DNA of 64,000 bases from Pseudomonadota bacterium. GTDB taxonomy: Bacteria > Desulfobacterota > Binatia > Binatales > Binataceae. The notes under the pieces were generated by a model. It did not search any database. It had not been told where the DNA came from and worked only from the letters and a program-made list of their open reading frames with translations. Every line of letters begins with the position of its first letter. Position 1 is the first letter of the stretch. The position numbers and the translations under genes were made by a program. This document shows positions 45,392 to 54,277 of the stretch, one piece after another. The DNA lies in NCBI GenBank assembly GCA_021324855.1, contig JAJPIG010000028.1, positions 31,402 to 95,401 on the forward strand, given 5' to 3'.

Positions 45392-47098
45392 TCAGCGTCG
45401 AGCGCGTAGATCCTTCAGATGCCGCGTGTTAAGCACATCGCTCTTCTCGAGCCACCCACGTCGCGCCTGGTTGATACCGTATTCGATTAAGTCGAAATCG
45501 CCGACCGAATGCGCATCAGTGGAAATAACCATTTTGACACCTATCCGTTTGGCTGCGAGAGCGGCGGTATCGTTGAGGTCCAATCGGTCGGGCTGGGAGT
45601 TGATTTCGAGCGCGCAGCCTTCCTCGCGCGCGACTCGTAGTATTTCATCGAGATCGAATCGGCTGGGATCGCGGTGACCCAGTAGACGCCCGCTTGGGTG
45701 ACCGATCACGTCGACCTTGCGATTGCGAATCGCCCTGATCAGTCGACGAGTCATTTCGCCGGGTTTCTGGTCAAGCTTGTAGTGCGCCGAAGCTACTACC
45801 CAGTCAAGATCGCCGAGTGTTTCATCCGCCAAGTCCAGACTTCCGTCCTCCAGAATGTCAACCTCGATGCCACGAAGCACAGCGATGCCTGAAACTCTTT
45901 TCCGGACCTGCTCGATTTCTTTTGCCTGTTCGCGCAAACCTTTCCGATCCAGGCCGTGCGCCATCGCCACACGCCGGGAGTGATCCGTGACGGCGAAATA
46001 CTCCAAACCATTATCAACTGCCTTGCGAGCCATCTCTTCGATGGAAGCCCGTCCATCGGTGTATTTGGAATGAGTATGCAGGTCGCCGCGCAAATCTGCC
46101 CGCTCGATTAAGGTCGGCAATTTGCCAATCGCGGCAGCCTCGATCTCGCCGCGATCTTCGCGCAATTCAGGCGCAACCCAGGCAAGACCCAAAGCATGGT
46201 AGATCTCCTGTTCGCTCTTTCCGGCGACCACGGCTCCATCGCGAAACAAACCGTACTCATTGAGCAGCAACCCTCGGGTCTGGGCGATGCGCCGCAAATG
46301 CACATTGTGAGGCTTCGAACCTGTGAAGTACGCGAGTGCGGCGCCGAAACTCTTTGGCGGGACCACTCTGAGATCGACCTGCAGACCGCTCTTCAACACC
46401 ACCGTCGTCTTAGTCTCTCCCGAGGCTGAAACCTGGCCGATAGCGGAAAAGGCGGTGAAATGCTTCATCACCGCGGCGGAATCAGCCGCAGCAGCGACTA
46501 TATCAAGATCGCCAATAGTTTCCCGTTTGCGCCGGAAACTTCCCGCCACCTCGAGTTCGCGTACCGCAGCGCATTTTCGTAGAAACGTGGTTAATTGCGC
46601 AGCGATCCGCGCCGCTTCAGCGTACAGAATGCGCCGTGACGAGCCGGCCTCGTGCCGGCGTTGCAGCGCTTCACTGAGGTGCTGCTCCATCACCGGGCCG
46701 AAACCGCGGATCTCTCGAAGCTTCCCGGACTTGATGGCCCTTTCGAGATCGCTGCGGTCGTGAATGTGCAGACGATCGATCAGCAGCTTCAATCGCTTGG
46801 GGCCAAGGCCGGGAAGGTCGGTCAGCTCGATCAACTCGGGAGGAAACTTTGAGATCAATTGATGGTGCAGCGGGAAGTCGCCGGTCTCGGCGATAGTTTT
46901 TATTTTCTGAGCCAAGTCGGCGCCTATCTTCGGAATTTCGTCAATTTGCTCCAGGGTTAGATTAGCTACGGGCGCGGCCTGATCCCGAATCGCCCTTGCT
47001 GCATTGCGGTATGCCCTGACGCGAAAAAAGTTCTCGCCCGCCACGTCGAGCATTTCGGCGGTCTCATCGAGAATCTTTGCGATCTCCTCGTTTTCCAT
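45392..47098 (-). CDS. polX: Family X DNA polymerase / 3'-5' exonuclease
   Basis: A 568-residue bacterial PolX. Residues 1-80 and 80-150 hold helix-hairpin-helix DNA-binding segments (NAARAIRDQ, LPGLGPKRLKLL), about 170-320 the Pol beta nucleotidyltransferase palm with GSFRRKRETIGDLDIVA (metal-binding Asp pair), and 335-568 a PHP domain starting DLHTHSKYTDG with further His/Asp ligands such as ATGYSH-like VTDHSRR, IGHPSGR and ISTDAHSVGDF. PolX enzymes fill gaps in base-excision repair and use the PHP part for 3'-5' exonuclease. The operon continues upstream toward no gene; the hydrolase-PRTase gene lies 37 bases downstream. Confidence 0.93.
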   Translation of the reverse strand: MENEEIAKILDETAEMLDVAGENFFRVRAYRNAARAIRDQAAPVANLTLEQIDEIPKIGADLAQKIKTIAETGDFPLHHQLISKFPPELIELTDLPGLGPKRLKLLIDRLHIHDRSDLERAIKSGKLREIRGFGPVMEQHLSEALQRRHEAGSSRRILYAEAARIAAQLTTFLRKCAAVRELEVAGSFRRKRETIGDLDIVAAAADSAAVMKHFTAFSAIGQVSASGETKTTVVLKSGLQVDLRVVPPKSFGAALAYFTGSKPHNVHLRRIAQTRGLLLNEYGLFRDGAVVAGKSEQEIYHALGLAWVAPELREDRGEIEAAAIGKLPTLIERADLRGDLHTHSKYTDGRASIEEMARKAVDNGLEYFAVTDHSRRVAMAHGLDRKGLREQAKEIEQVRKRVSGIAVLRGIEVDILEDGSLDLADETLGDLDWVVASAHYKLDQKPGEMTRRLIRAIRNRKVDVIGHPSGRLLGHRDPSRFDLDEILRVAREEGCALEINSQPDRLDLNDTAALAAKRIGVKMVISTDAHSVGDFDLIEYGINQARRGWLEKSDVLNTRHLKDLRARR

Positions 47099-47258
47099 CT
47101 CTGCTTCGTGCTGAGGTGCGATGACTTGCGCTCAACTCACTTCCTTCCGATATATGCCACGCTTAAGCAGCCCTATTGATGAGTTCAACCAGGAGAAGTT
47201 GAAGCAATAATTTTTATTAGTCGGAACCCAGCCACCTGTAACCACTGAAAAATATCGC

Positions 47259-48071
47259 TTAACCCTCATTCGCGATGTCGCTAAAAGCCTTGAGAATATC
47301 GGCGCGCGTGACTATGCCTACCAGCCGCTGGTTTTCAAGCACCGGCAGGGCGTCAATCTCACACTCGACCATCAATCGCGCAGCCTCCTGGATCGAGGTT
47401 CGCGGACTGACGGTGACCAAATCGCGAGTCATCAGCAGACCCGCAGTGGTAGTCGGCGTAACGTCGCTGAAAGCCAGATCCCGATCGGTCACGATCCCAA
47501 CGAGTTTTTCGTTTTCAAGCACCGGCATGCATCGGAGACGACCACGAGCCATCATCTGGCGCATCAGCGTGACCGAGGTTTCCGGCGAAATCGTGACCGG
47601 GCCGGGTGTCATGTGGACGCCAACGGCGTCCGGGTCTCCCAACGCGCTCGGTCTCACGGACAGAACCGGACAAATGGACTCGCGGATCACCCGTTCGGCG
47701 ACGCTCCCGGCAAACGCTTTCGGCCCGCGCCGCGCGGCATGCGTCGCAATCACGATGACATCGGCGTTCAACTCTTCTGCCGTGCGGATAATCGCGATGG
47801 CAGGGTCTCCAGTGCGGGTCAGGACCTCATGTTCCAGGTCGCCAAGCCGATTTCGACATATGTCTTTCAGGCGTGCGCCGGTTTCCCGCTCGCCGGCGAG
47901 TCGGGCATCGAGGGCGGCCCTGGTCAGGCCCGAGCGGGCGCTGCTTGTAACATGCAGGACAAAGATCTTCGCCCCGGCTAGCCGGGCGAGCGCCGCAGAA
48001 CTTTCAAGAGCACGGATAGAATTATCGTCGAAATCGACCGGACTGAGGATCGTTCGAAAAGCTTGGTCCAT
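47259..48071 (-). CDS. Universal stress protein fused to CBS domain pair
   Basis: A 270-residue protein. Residues 1-140 are a UspA domain: RTILSPVDFDDNS, HVTSSARSG, and the ATP-binding GxxGxxxxx(S/T) segment GPKAFAGSVAERVIRES. Residues 150-270 are two CBS motifs (MTPGPVTISPETSVTLMRQMM, VGIVTDRDLAF, MTRDLVTVSPRTSIQEAARLMV, LVGIVTRADILKAF), which bind adenosine nucleotides. The combination suggests an energy-state sensor. The ATG at 48071 follows AAGGGGCG; the GTG at 48092 is an alternative. Confidence 0.9.
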   Translation of the reverse strand: MDQAFRTILSPVDFDDNSIRALESSAALARLAGAKIFVLHVTSSARSGLTRAALDARLAGERETGARLKDICRNRLGDLEHEVLTRTGDPAIAIIRTAEELNADVIVIATHAARRGPKAFAGSVAERVIRESICPVLSVRPSALGDPDAVGVHMTPGPVTISPETSVTLMRQMMARGRLRCMPVLENEKLVGIVTDRDLAFSDVTPTTTAGLLMTRDLVTVSPRTSIQEAARLMVECEIDALPVLENQRLVGIVTRADILKAFSDIANEG

Positions 48072-48121
48072 GGTTCGCCCCTTCGCGCCCACAAAGTGCC
48101 GACGCCTTTCCGGCGCGCGCT

Positions 48122-48850
48122 TTAACTCTGCAACTCGAGCCGATTTATGACGCCATCGACGCCGAAGACGTACCAGGCATCCATCTCTGCCATCTCGCTT
48201 TCTTGATGGTTGGTAACAACCCCTTCGAGCGTTACCATCGAATTGTGGGTCGTCACACGGATGCGATCGGCATTTATGAGTGGATCCTTTTCAAGCACCA
48301 GCTTCACCGCTTCCGTGATCTCCTCGTCGTTGTCCTCTTGCGGCGGCGCGACTTCGAGTCCGTTGATCACGTCGCGGCTGCCGGGCACCCACCAGGCAAG
48401 CACGCCGGCAAGGCGCTTTTGCGAAAGACTGTTCACTTTCCCGTTCAGGGTTACGACTCCGTCTTCGACCTTGATGTCGAGTGAACAGGCCGGAATGGCG
48501 GTAAATTGCGAAACCTTCCGCCAGTGCTCTCCATCGGCTGTACGGATCGAGCAACCGCCCAAGGCAGACTCCTCGAGCAGCGCGTCACGAACGTGATCCC
48601 GGATTTCGGCATCACTCATCTGCTTTGACGGCCTGACTTGCAGGCGATCGACGATTCCGCTGACGCCCCGAATCGAAGCTGCATGCTCGAGAGCCAGCTT
48701 CTTAGCGACAATATCTGCAAGCTCGCCCTCGAGAGTTAAAACCCCCTCCTCGTCCAGTGAAACCTTTGGCGGATGCGTGTGAAACCTGACCCGTGAATCG
48801 CGCTCAAGCGCAGCCCGGACCTGCTTCACTATGTGGTTACCCTCATTCAT
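48122..48850 (-). CDS. Triple BON domain protein
   Basis: A 242-residue protein without signal peptide, containing three BON repeats, each with the hallmark hydrophobic-V-x-G strand: VSLDEEGVLTLEGELAD (about 30-46), IKVEDGVVTLNGKVNS (about 128-143) and VTTHNSMVTLEGVVTN (about 199-214). BON domains bind phospholipid or small ligands and are found in osmotic-shock or stress proteins; a cytoplasmic form next to Usp/CBS genes is common. Its function is unknown. The Usp-CBS gene follows 50 bases downstream. Confidence 0.83.
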   Translation of the reverse strand: MNEGNHIVKQVRAALERDSRVRFHTHPPKVSLDEEGVLTLEGELADIVAKKLALEHAASIRGVSGIVDRLQVRPSKQMSDAEIRDHVRDALLEESALGGCSIRTADGEHWRKVSQFTAIPACSLDIKVEDGVVTLNGKVNSLSQKRLAGVLAWWVPGSRDVINGLEVAPPQEDNDEEITEAVKLVLEKDPLINADRIRVTTHNSMVTLEGVVTNHQESEMAEMDAWYVFGVDGVINRLELQS

Positions 48851-48899
48851 GGCACGCCCGACGTAAAGCCGGCGACGTTTGCCTTATGCCGGCGGCGCC

Positions 48900-49202
48900 T
48901 CAACTCTTGAGTCCCTGCGCCAGGCCAAGAAAGCGGTCCCACGGTGTCGCGACCCAGGTTTCAGTTGTCGCATGACCGAAGGAACGAACCAGTAGTGCGA
49001 CCTTGGTGGCGGTATCGGTATCCGGAGCTTCGAATAGGTCGACATAATCGCATGGCCCGAGCACCGCGTAATTCGCGATCCACTTGACGCCAGGACATTG
49101 TTGACGGATTCGTTCCTCCACTTTTTGGTTGAGTTCGATAACCGCTCCCGGACGGTTCAGTGCCTCCGGAGATAATTTGGTCAACATCATGTAGATGCCC
49201 AT
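48900..49202 (-). CDS. GYD domain protein
   Basis: A 100-residue small alpha-beta protein of the GYD family (named for its motif), with MGIYMMLTKLSPEAL at the start, VKWIANYAVLGPCDYVDLFEAPD (ferredoxin-like beta strands, GPCDYVDLFEA in place of GxYD) and ATTETWVAT. Its biochemical role is unknown; related proteins occur near stress genes. The ATG at 49202 follows TGGAGG; the longer form from 49223 is less likely. Confidence 0.8.
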   Translation of the reverse strand: MGIYMMLTKLSPEALNRPGAVIELNQKVEERIRQQCPGVKWIANYAVLGPCDYVDLFEAPDTDTATKVALLVRSFGHATTETWVATPWDRFLGLAQGLKS

Positions 49203-49305
49203 CGATGTTTCCTCCACTGCCATCTTTTCGCATCGGTAAGAAACCTCAGCTAAGAAATTTAGGGCTACGCCTGCTTACGCTCCGCGCTTCGATGCGTTGT
49301 TTTCT

Positions 49306-49959
49306 TTAAACAGAGGTCGGCGTAAAGAATGGACAGTTGTGCGCTCCGATTTGTGGGCTTGGATGGTCCATTCCCGGTGGGCCAGCCCACCAGAGCTGAG
49401 AACCACACGCGCGGCAGTGCCCATGAAAATGTCGCCAGGTCGGATGCGCCTCGCCCAGCGACACGCTGTGCGGCGAAATTTGGACATCGCCGTCGCGGCA
49501 TTTCGGGCATGTGACCGTGATAACTTTTGCTTTGCGTTGGCCCGGCTTAACCTGCATACGCGATGCAGCCGTCCAGACGCGTTTCAAATCTTTGGGCAGT
49601 TGGCTGAAAACGTCCCAAGCCTCACCTTCCTGACCGGTCGGACTGTGGAGAAGCAGTTGAACTCCCTTGAAAACCGCCATAACTGCATGGCTCGCGACGT
49701 CTTCCGGTACTTCGGCTGTCTCAGCCACATGTCTCACAAACTCCGCCTTGTGAGTCCGTCTGACACCTCGGCCCGGTGCATCAAAGGCATGCCACATGGC
49801 CTTCAACTCCCCTGGGAGCTGGGCAGCAAGGTCGTCTGCCTCTCTCGGACTTAGACGATCGTGCAGTTCCTGAAGGACCGCGACGATTACCCGGTCCGTC
49901 TGCGCTTCGCTAAGAGCCGACAGGAGTTGCACTTGATGTTTGAACTTTTCGTATTCCAT
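49306..49959 (-). CDS. DUF2267 protein with C-terminal zinc-ribbon-like tail
   Basis: A 217-residue protein. Residues 1-140 look like DUF2267: alternating helices with LQELHDRLSPREADDLAAQLPGELKAMWHAF and VFSQLPKDLKRVW. Residues about 145-217 have a cysteine-rich module VTCPKCRDGDVQI and HGHCRACGSQLWW, arranged as two CxxC pairs as in rubredoxin or zinc-ribbon folds, and a Pro-rich end. DUF2267 has no known function but often accompanies stress proteins. The ribbon fusion is uncommon. Confidence 0.78.
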   Translation of the reverse strand: MEYEKFKHQVQLLSALSEAQTDRVIVAVLQELHDRLSPREADDLAAQLPGELKAMWHAFDAPGRGVRRTHKAEFVRHVAETAEVPEDVASHAVMAVFKGVQLLLHSPTGQEGEAWDVFSQLPKDLKRVWTAASRMQVKPGQRKAKVITVTCPKCRDGDVQISPHSVSLGEAHPTWRHFHGHCRACGSQLWWAGPPGMDHPSPQIGAHNCPFFTPTSV

Positions 49960-50236
49960 GAAAAGCCTCGTGATTCACGAAATTTGGTGCGAACGACGGG
50001 TTGCTCGGCCGCCATCGTCCGCAAAATCGTCCTTGAAATCTACGCAAGCATTCTGCCACACCGGTTTTCTGCATTATGGTTTGGCTTCTAAAGATGGTGA
50101 GCAGGAAAGCCGTGTAAACCGAGGCAACAATGATGCCGTTGGATGCATACCAAGGCGGATCGTTTGGCGACAAGGAGCACACAATCATCGTGGAGCATGG
50201 AAATAGTTTGGTCCCAAGTTTGCGTACAAACAGGAC

Positions 50237-50827
50237 ATGAACAAAGTCGAAAACGAGCGGGTTCATGCACTTCGAGACCTGCTGCGGCACCTGCGCAACG
50301 AGACCTTGGCGCGGGTTCGGGACCGCCGACACGAGCAGGATGAGGCTGTTACTCCTCCGCCTGGCGACGAGCTTGACGTGGCGCGCTCTTTGGCCGAGAT
50401 CGAAACCGAGGCAAGCCTCATCGAACGGGCGGAAGATCGTTTGAAAGCAATTGACTCGGCGCTCGGAAAACTCGAGGAGGGCCGTTACGGGGAGTGCGAG
50501 GACTGCGGATCGGCGATCCCGATCGAAAGGCTGCGGGTGCTGCCGTTCGCGACGCGATGCGTCTACTGCCAGGACAAGCGTAACCGGGCACGAGCGGTGG
50601 GCGAAGGAACAATAGATGAACCCTTCCGCCGCACCTGGGAGGTGCCGGAAGAAACAGACGAGTCATTTGAAAAGGCCGACGAAATGTTTTCTCCGGAGGA
50701 GAAGATGCCCGTGCATGACGGTAGCCCGTTCGGTCCCGAGGTGGGAGAATTCGAACAACTACCCCCGACCGGAACCGCCAAACGACGCGGACGGGTAAAA
50801 AAGAAAATCGGGGAGACTGGTGAATAG
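50237..50827 (+). CDS. DksA/TraR-type zinc-finger protein
   Basis: A 196-residue protein. The N-terminal half is a helical coiled-coil, ending with the C4 zinc finger GECEDCGSAIPIERLRVLPFATRCVYCQDK, two CxxC pairs 17 residues apart, as in DksA/TraR family RNA polymerase regulators. DksA is usually about 150 residues; here there is a 70-residue acidic/Pro-rich C-terminal extension (DEPFRRTWEVPEE, FSPEEKMPVHDGSPF) ending in a basic RRGRVKKK. It likely enters the RNA polymerase secondary channel. It may act on stress genes in this island. Confidence 0.85.
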   Translation: MNKVENERVHALRDLLRHLRNETLARVRDRRHEQDEAVTPPPGDELDVARSLAEIETEASLIERAEDRLKAIDSALGKLEEGRYGECEDCGSAIPIERLRVLPFATRCVYCQDKRNRARAVGEGTIDEPFRRTWEVPEETDESFEKADEMFSPEEKMPVHDGSPFGPEVGEFEQLPPTGTAKRRGRVKKKIGETGE

Positions 50828-51039
50828 CCTAACGAGGCGAGATTCTCTTTTCTCTCCTATAGCACCTCTTATCCAATTCTTCAGGGATGCATAGCAATCT
50901 TCGGACAACCGAATAATTTGATGTTGAGCAAGATAGCAACCACTTGGGCTCAACCGCCAAAAAATTATGAGCTAACGCCCGCCGGCATCAAACCCGATGT
51001 CTGCTTGGCGATTTGATTGTTCGCAGATCGTCGAGGAGA

Positions 51040-52920
51040 TCAAGGTATAAAACCTAATGTTTCCGGGACAAGTCCGCCCGTGAAGTTTCGCGGCGCTGGA
51101 GAGATCGTTTTGAAAGTCAGACGGCCAGTGGCCGGGTCGAGCGCCCATGCCGCCGCTCCGCTTCCCGCGGTCTCGAAAATCCACTCACGTCCCAGCGTGT
51201 CCTTGCCGAAGGTTAGATCGCCGTCGCTGCCGGCGACTGAACTCGGAACAAGCAGCGGTCCGGAGGAGCTCTCAGTCAGCTTTCCGGAACTCGAGTTTAC
51301 GTCAAATTGTATCAGCGAGTATTGGGTAGATGTGGCGGTCTGCCGGTTCGCCGAATAGTAGACCCATTGGCCGCTCGGCTCGGCGGTCAACCCCAACGGC
51401 AGCCACGGCGAGACGTCAATGGCTGAGCCAAGCGTGAGCACGCCTGTATAAAGATAAGACAAGATGTGCTCGTTGACTGCTGGCCCGCTGCCGGTGCACG
51501 CATTCCCTTCGGCGGCGAGGACTTCGGTTGAAGGTACTGGAATCAGACCCGATGGCACGCCGACAATGCCAGTCGAGGGCCGGCACCCAGGAGACGGCAG
51601 TTGCAGAGGAGCCCCGGTCGCACTTGGCGAAGCCGGATTGCTTAGCGAGTAGCTATAAATGCAGCTATTGCCGCCGTTTCCGGGGCAGTCTCCGACGACA
51701 AACAGGTACTGACCATTGCTGTCCGTGGAAGCACTGATAGCAGCGTCGGGAGCCATTATTTTCTTGACAAGAGAAAATGAACAATCCGAGGCCACCAAGT
51801 AGACGTCGAGGTTCCAGATCGTGCCGGAAGGATTCTCCAGCAGGTAGATATAGTCTGCATTTGGCCGTATGGTCCCGTTCGGGAAACTGTCTGGCGGGTA
51901 GGCGGCGACGGTACTAACGGCCGTCGCGGTGCCGGCAACAGGGTTGAAGCGATAGGAATAAAGATTTCCGGTGTCATAGCCGCCGGCTAACACGCACGCA
52001 AAACCATTAGTTTGCACGGGGCCGACCGCCATCACCGAGTCCATCGAGTCGTCGGTATAAGGAAAAATGATCCACCGATCGGAGAAGCTGCTGGACTTGA
52101 GCCACGGAATTGCAAACAGCGCCGACTGATTCGATGAATTGCTGACGGAGCCCATCACGACGTACCCCACAGAGCTCCGTGCGCTCGGCGTCGCCGAGCC
52201 TGTGCCATGCAGCGCCACTTTCTGCGATCCGCCGGCCGCATCGTCACTGATTATCAGCGCGCCTCTCTGGACGCCGAGCCTTGATGGCGAAAAAGTAACT
52301 TGTGCCGTGCATCCTGAGCGTGCGGCCAAGCTTGTTCCGCAATTGTTGGTCTGGCCAAAGGGCAAACTCGCACTGATGCCCGAAATCGTCATCGTGACCG
52401 GATTGTTGTTGAACAGCAGAACGCTGGCGACCTTGGAGCTGGTTGATCCGACGAGCGTTGGAGGGAATCCGATCGCTTTCGGATGATAGGTGAGATGGCC
52501 CGTCACTCCGACTCCGCTCAACGGCACCAAGATGCGCGGCGCATTACTCGAGCTGTTGCTGATCATCAGGGTCCCGGTGCGCTTTCCTGGAGCAATTGGT
52601 TGAAAGACCACTGCCACTTCGCAGCGGCTTTGGGGGGCCAGTATGGATCCGCAAGTGGTGCTTGTCTTGTAAATGTTGAAATCGCCGTTGACGGTGGGTT
52701 GGCCCACGCTTAGCGGCGCGCTTCCTTGATTGACGAGCACGATCTGTTTGGGATTGCTCTGCGCTCCATTTGCGCCAAGGATGACCTCCTGCCCAAAAAC
52801 CAGGGCGTGCGGCCGATAGTCAATCTTATGGGAGAATTGTGCGTGAAGCGGCGAAGCGCGCATAAAAAGAAGCACACCTACCGCAAGACTCGCAGAATTG
52901 AGCAGACCGAGGCGATCCAT
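51040..52920 (-). CDS. Exported protein: choice-of-anchor D domains plus beta-propeller
   Basis: A 626-residue secreted protein. A signal peptide ends at SPLHA near residue 30. Residues about 60-270 hold two immunoglobulin-like ASH/choice-of-anchor D repeats (VTFSPSRLGVQRGALIISDDA, VVFQPIAPGKRTGTLMISNSS). Residues about 280-626 have repeats typical of a YncE/lactonase-like beta-propeller (GQYLFVVGDCPGN, PSGQWVYYSANRQT). It is likely an extracellular or periplasmic scaffold. GTG at 52941 is another possible start. It is monocistronic and flanked by stress genes. Confidence 0.75.
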   Translation of the reverse strand: MDRLGLLNSASLAVGVLLFMRASPLHAQFSHKIDYRPHALVFGQEVILGANGAQSNPKQIVLVNQGSAPLSVGQPTVNGDFNIYKTSTTCGSILAPQSRCEVAVVFQPIAPGKRTGTLMISNSSSNAPRILVPLSGVGVTGHLTYHPKAIGFPPTLVGSTSSKVASVLLFNNNPVTMTISGISASLPFGQTNNCGTSLAARSGCTAQVTFSPSRLGVQRGALIISDDAAGGSQKVALHGTGSATPSARSSVGYVVMGSVSNSSNQSALFAIPWLKSSSFSDRWIIFPYTDDSMDSVMAVGPVQTNGFACVLAGGYDTGNLYSYRFNPVAGTATAVSTVAAYPPDSFPNGTIRPNADYIYLLENPSGTIWNLDVYLVASDCSFSLVKKIMAPDAAISASTDSNGQYLFVVGDCPGNGGNSCIYSYSLSNPASPSATGAPLQLPSPGCRPSTGIVGVPSGLIPVPSTEVLAAEGNACTGSGPAVNEHILSYLYTGVLTLGSAIDVSPWLPLGLTAEPSGQWVYYSANRQTATSTQYSLIQFDVNSSSGKLTESSSGPLLVPSSVAGSDGDLTFGKDTLGREWIFETAGSGAAAWALDPATGRLTFKTISPAPRNFTGGLVPETLGFIP

Positions 52921-53216
52921 CGAAAAAAATCGTAATGTCACAGTCTTTTACTTGATTATTGTTCCGTTTATGTTTTAAGTCAGAATTTACGTCTTGATTT
53001 CCGTCACTGAACTTTTAACTAGGACAAATAACCGGCGCCATGCAAGTTTTGGGCGACAGTATGCGCGGACTGTCTGGCGGTCACAGGCTTTTTCGTCTGA
53101 CCAGCAAAAGCCCGGCGGAAGCACCGATCCGTGGGTGAAAAGCAACCGCAGCGGAGTTCAAAGCCCAGTCCGCTCCTCGAAGGTCCGTTGAACCAACGCA
53201 AGCTCCCCAGTTCAGT

Positions 53217-53456
53217 TCATGCAATGCGCGCCCGACCTGCGCTCGAAATCATTGCTCGCTCGGCGAGCCGCCGCGGGTTGGCGGGCGGAGTGGTCAATGT
53301 CCCGGCTACAGGACCGTCGCCCTCGCCGGTAAGGCCATGGCATGAGGCGCAGTATCGCAGGTAGAGGACCTGGCCTAGTTTATTGGAGGTCGCTCGCGCA
53401 GAAACGCCGGTCAACATCACTAGGACCAAAAAACTCGATATCGACGCCTCAGCCAA
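53217..53456 (-). pseudogene. Truncated c-type cytochrome
   Basis: A 79-residue product with a signal-peptide-like N-terminus (SISSFLVLVMLTGVSARA) and one heme motif YCASCHGLTGEGDGPVAG (CxxCH, about 34-38), followed by only 40 residues and no recognisable axial Met. Mono-heme class I cytochromes need about 80-100 residues after the heme site. Frames further downstream do not restore the missing part. The TTG start is preceded by GAGGAGG with good spacing. It may be a broken gene, or a very short cytochrome. Confidence 0.55.
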
Positions 53457-53563
53457 AACCTCCTCGGCAGGCCAATTGCAATGTCCCTTATTGTCCCAGA
53501 CAAAGCCTCAAAATAAATTTTTTCGATTTTGAAAAATTGAATTTTTAAGTTTTCAAAAAAAAC

Positions 53564-53983
53564 ATGAAAGCCAAAAATCACATGAGCCGCGAGGTTATCA
53601 GCATCCCACCTTGGGAAAGTTTGGGGAAGGCCAAGGCCTTGATGCGTTCGGGAAATTTTCGCCATCTCCCGGTGGTCGACGAGGGCAAACTCGTTGGAAT
53701 CTTGTCGGATTCTGATATCCGCTGCCACGGCCATCTTGATGCCACGATCGACCAGGCGATGACTCCGAATCCCTTGACGATCGAAAGCACCGTCACACTC
53801 GAACAGGCTGCGCGTCTCATGTTGGAACGCAAGGTTAATGCATTACCGGTGTTGGCTAACAAAAGGCTGGTAGGCATTATCAGCACAAGCGATATTGTTG
53901 CTGCGTTTCTAGCCGCCGCAAAATCCAATGAAATCGCCGAGCTCTTACGGCGCCCGATAGGACACGGCCATATGGATTTCTGA
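53564..53983 (+). CDS. CBS domain pair protein
   Basis: A 139-residue protein made of two CBS motifs. The first is MSREVISIPPWESLGKAKALM to VGILSDSDIR; the second MTPNPLTIESTVTLEQAARLML to LVGIISTSDIVAAF. The D-I-R and S-D-I-V motifs at the ends are the usual adenosine-nucleotide sites. No effector domain is attached, so it probably acts by binding AMP/ATP and modulating a partner. It is preceded by an AT-rich stretch (53510-53563), a likely promoter region. Confidence 0.87.
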   Translation: MKAKNHMSREVISIPPWESLGKAKALMRSGNFRHLPVVDEGKLVGILSDSDIRCHGHLDATIDQAMTPNPLTIESTVTLEQAARLMLERKVNALPVLANKRLVGIISTSDIVAAFLAAAKSNEIAELLRRPIGHGHMDF

Positions 53984-54277
53984 AATTCAGTTTTGCCATC
54001 CCTCTTAAAGACCGATTTCAGATTCGAAGCTGTTTCCAATTGGAACAGATAGTTGACTCCTAAAGCGCCAGATAATTTTTCAAGTTTCAGTGGTGCGAAG
54101 CTCATTTTTGGGTCTGCCTCTTGCAGCGCTCGCTAGTTCATCGAAGTACGGGAGACATCAGGTCTTTACTTTCAAGACGAACGAGCTGAGGGATGGCAGT
54201 TCTCGTCGGAATCAGGTTCGAGTGCAGTGCGCCCGGAGCGCGTCTAAAGAGCTTGATAACCGTTCTATGAGCAACCT

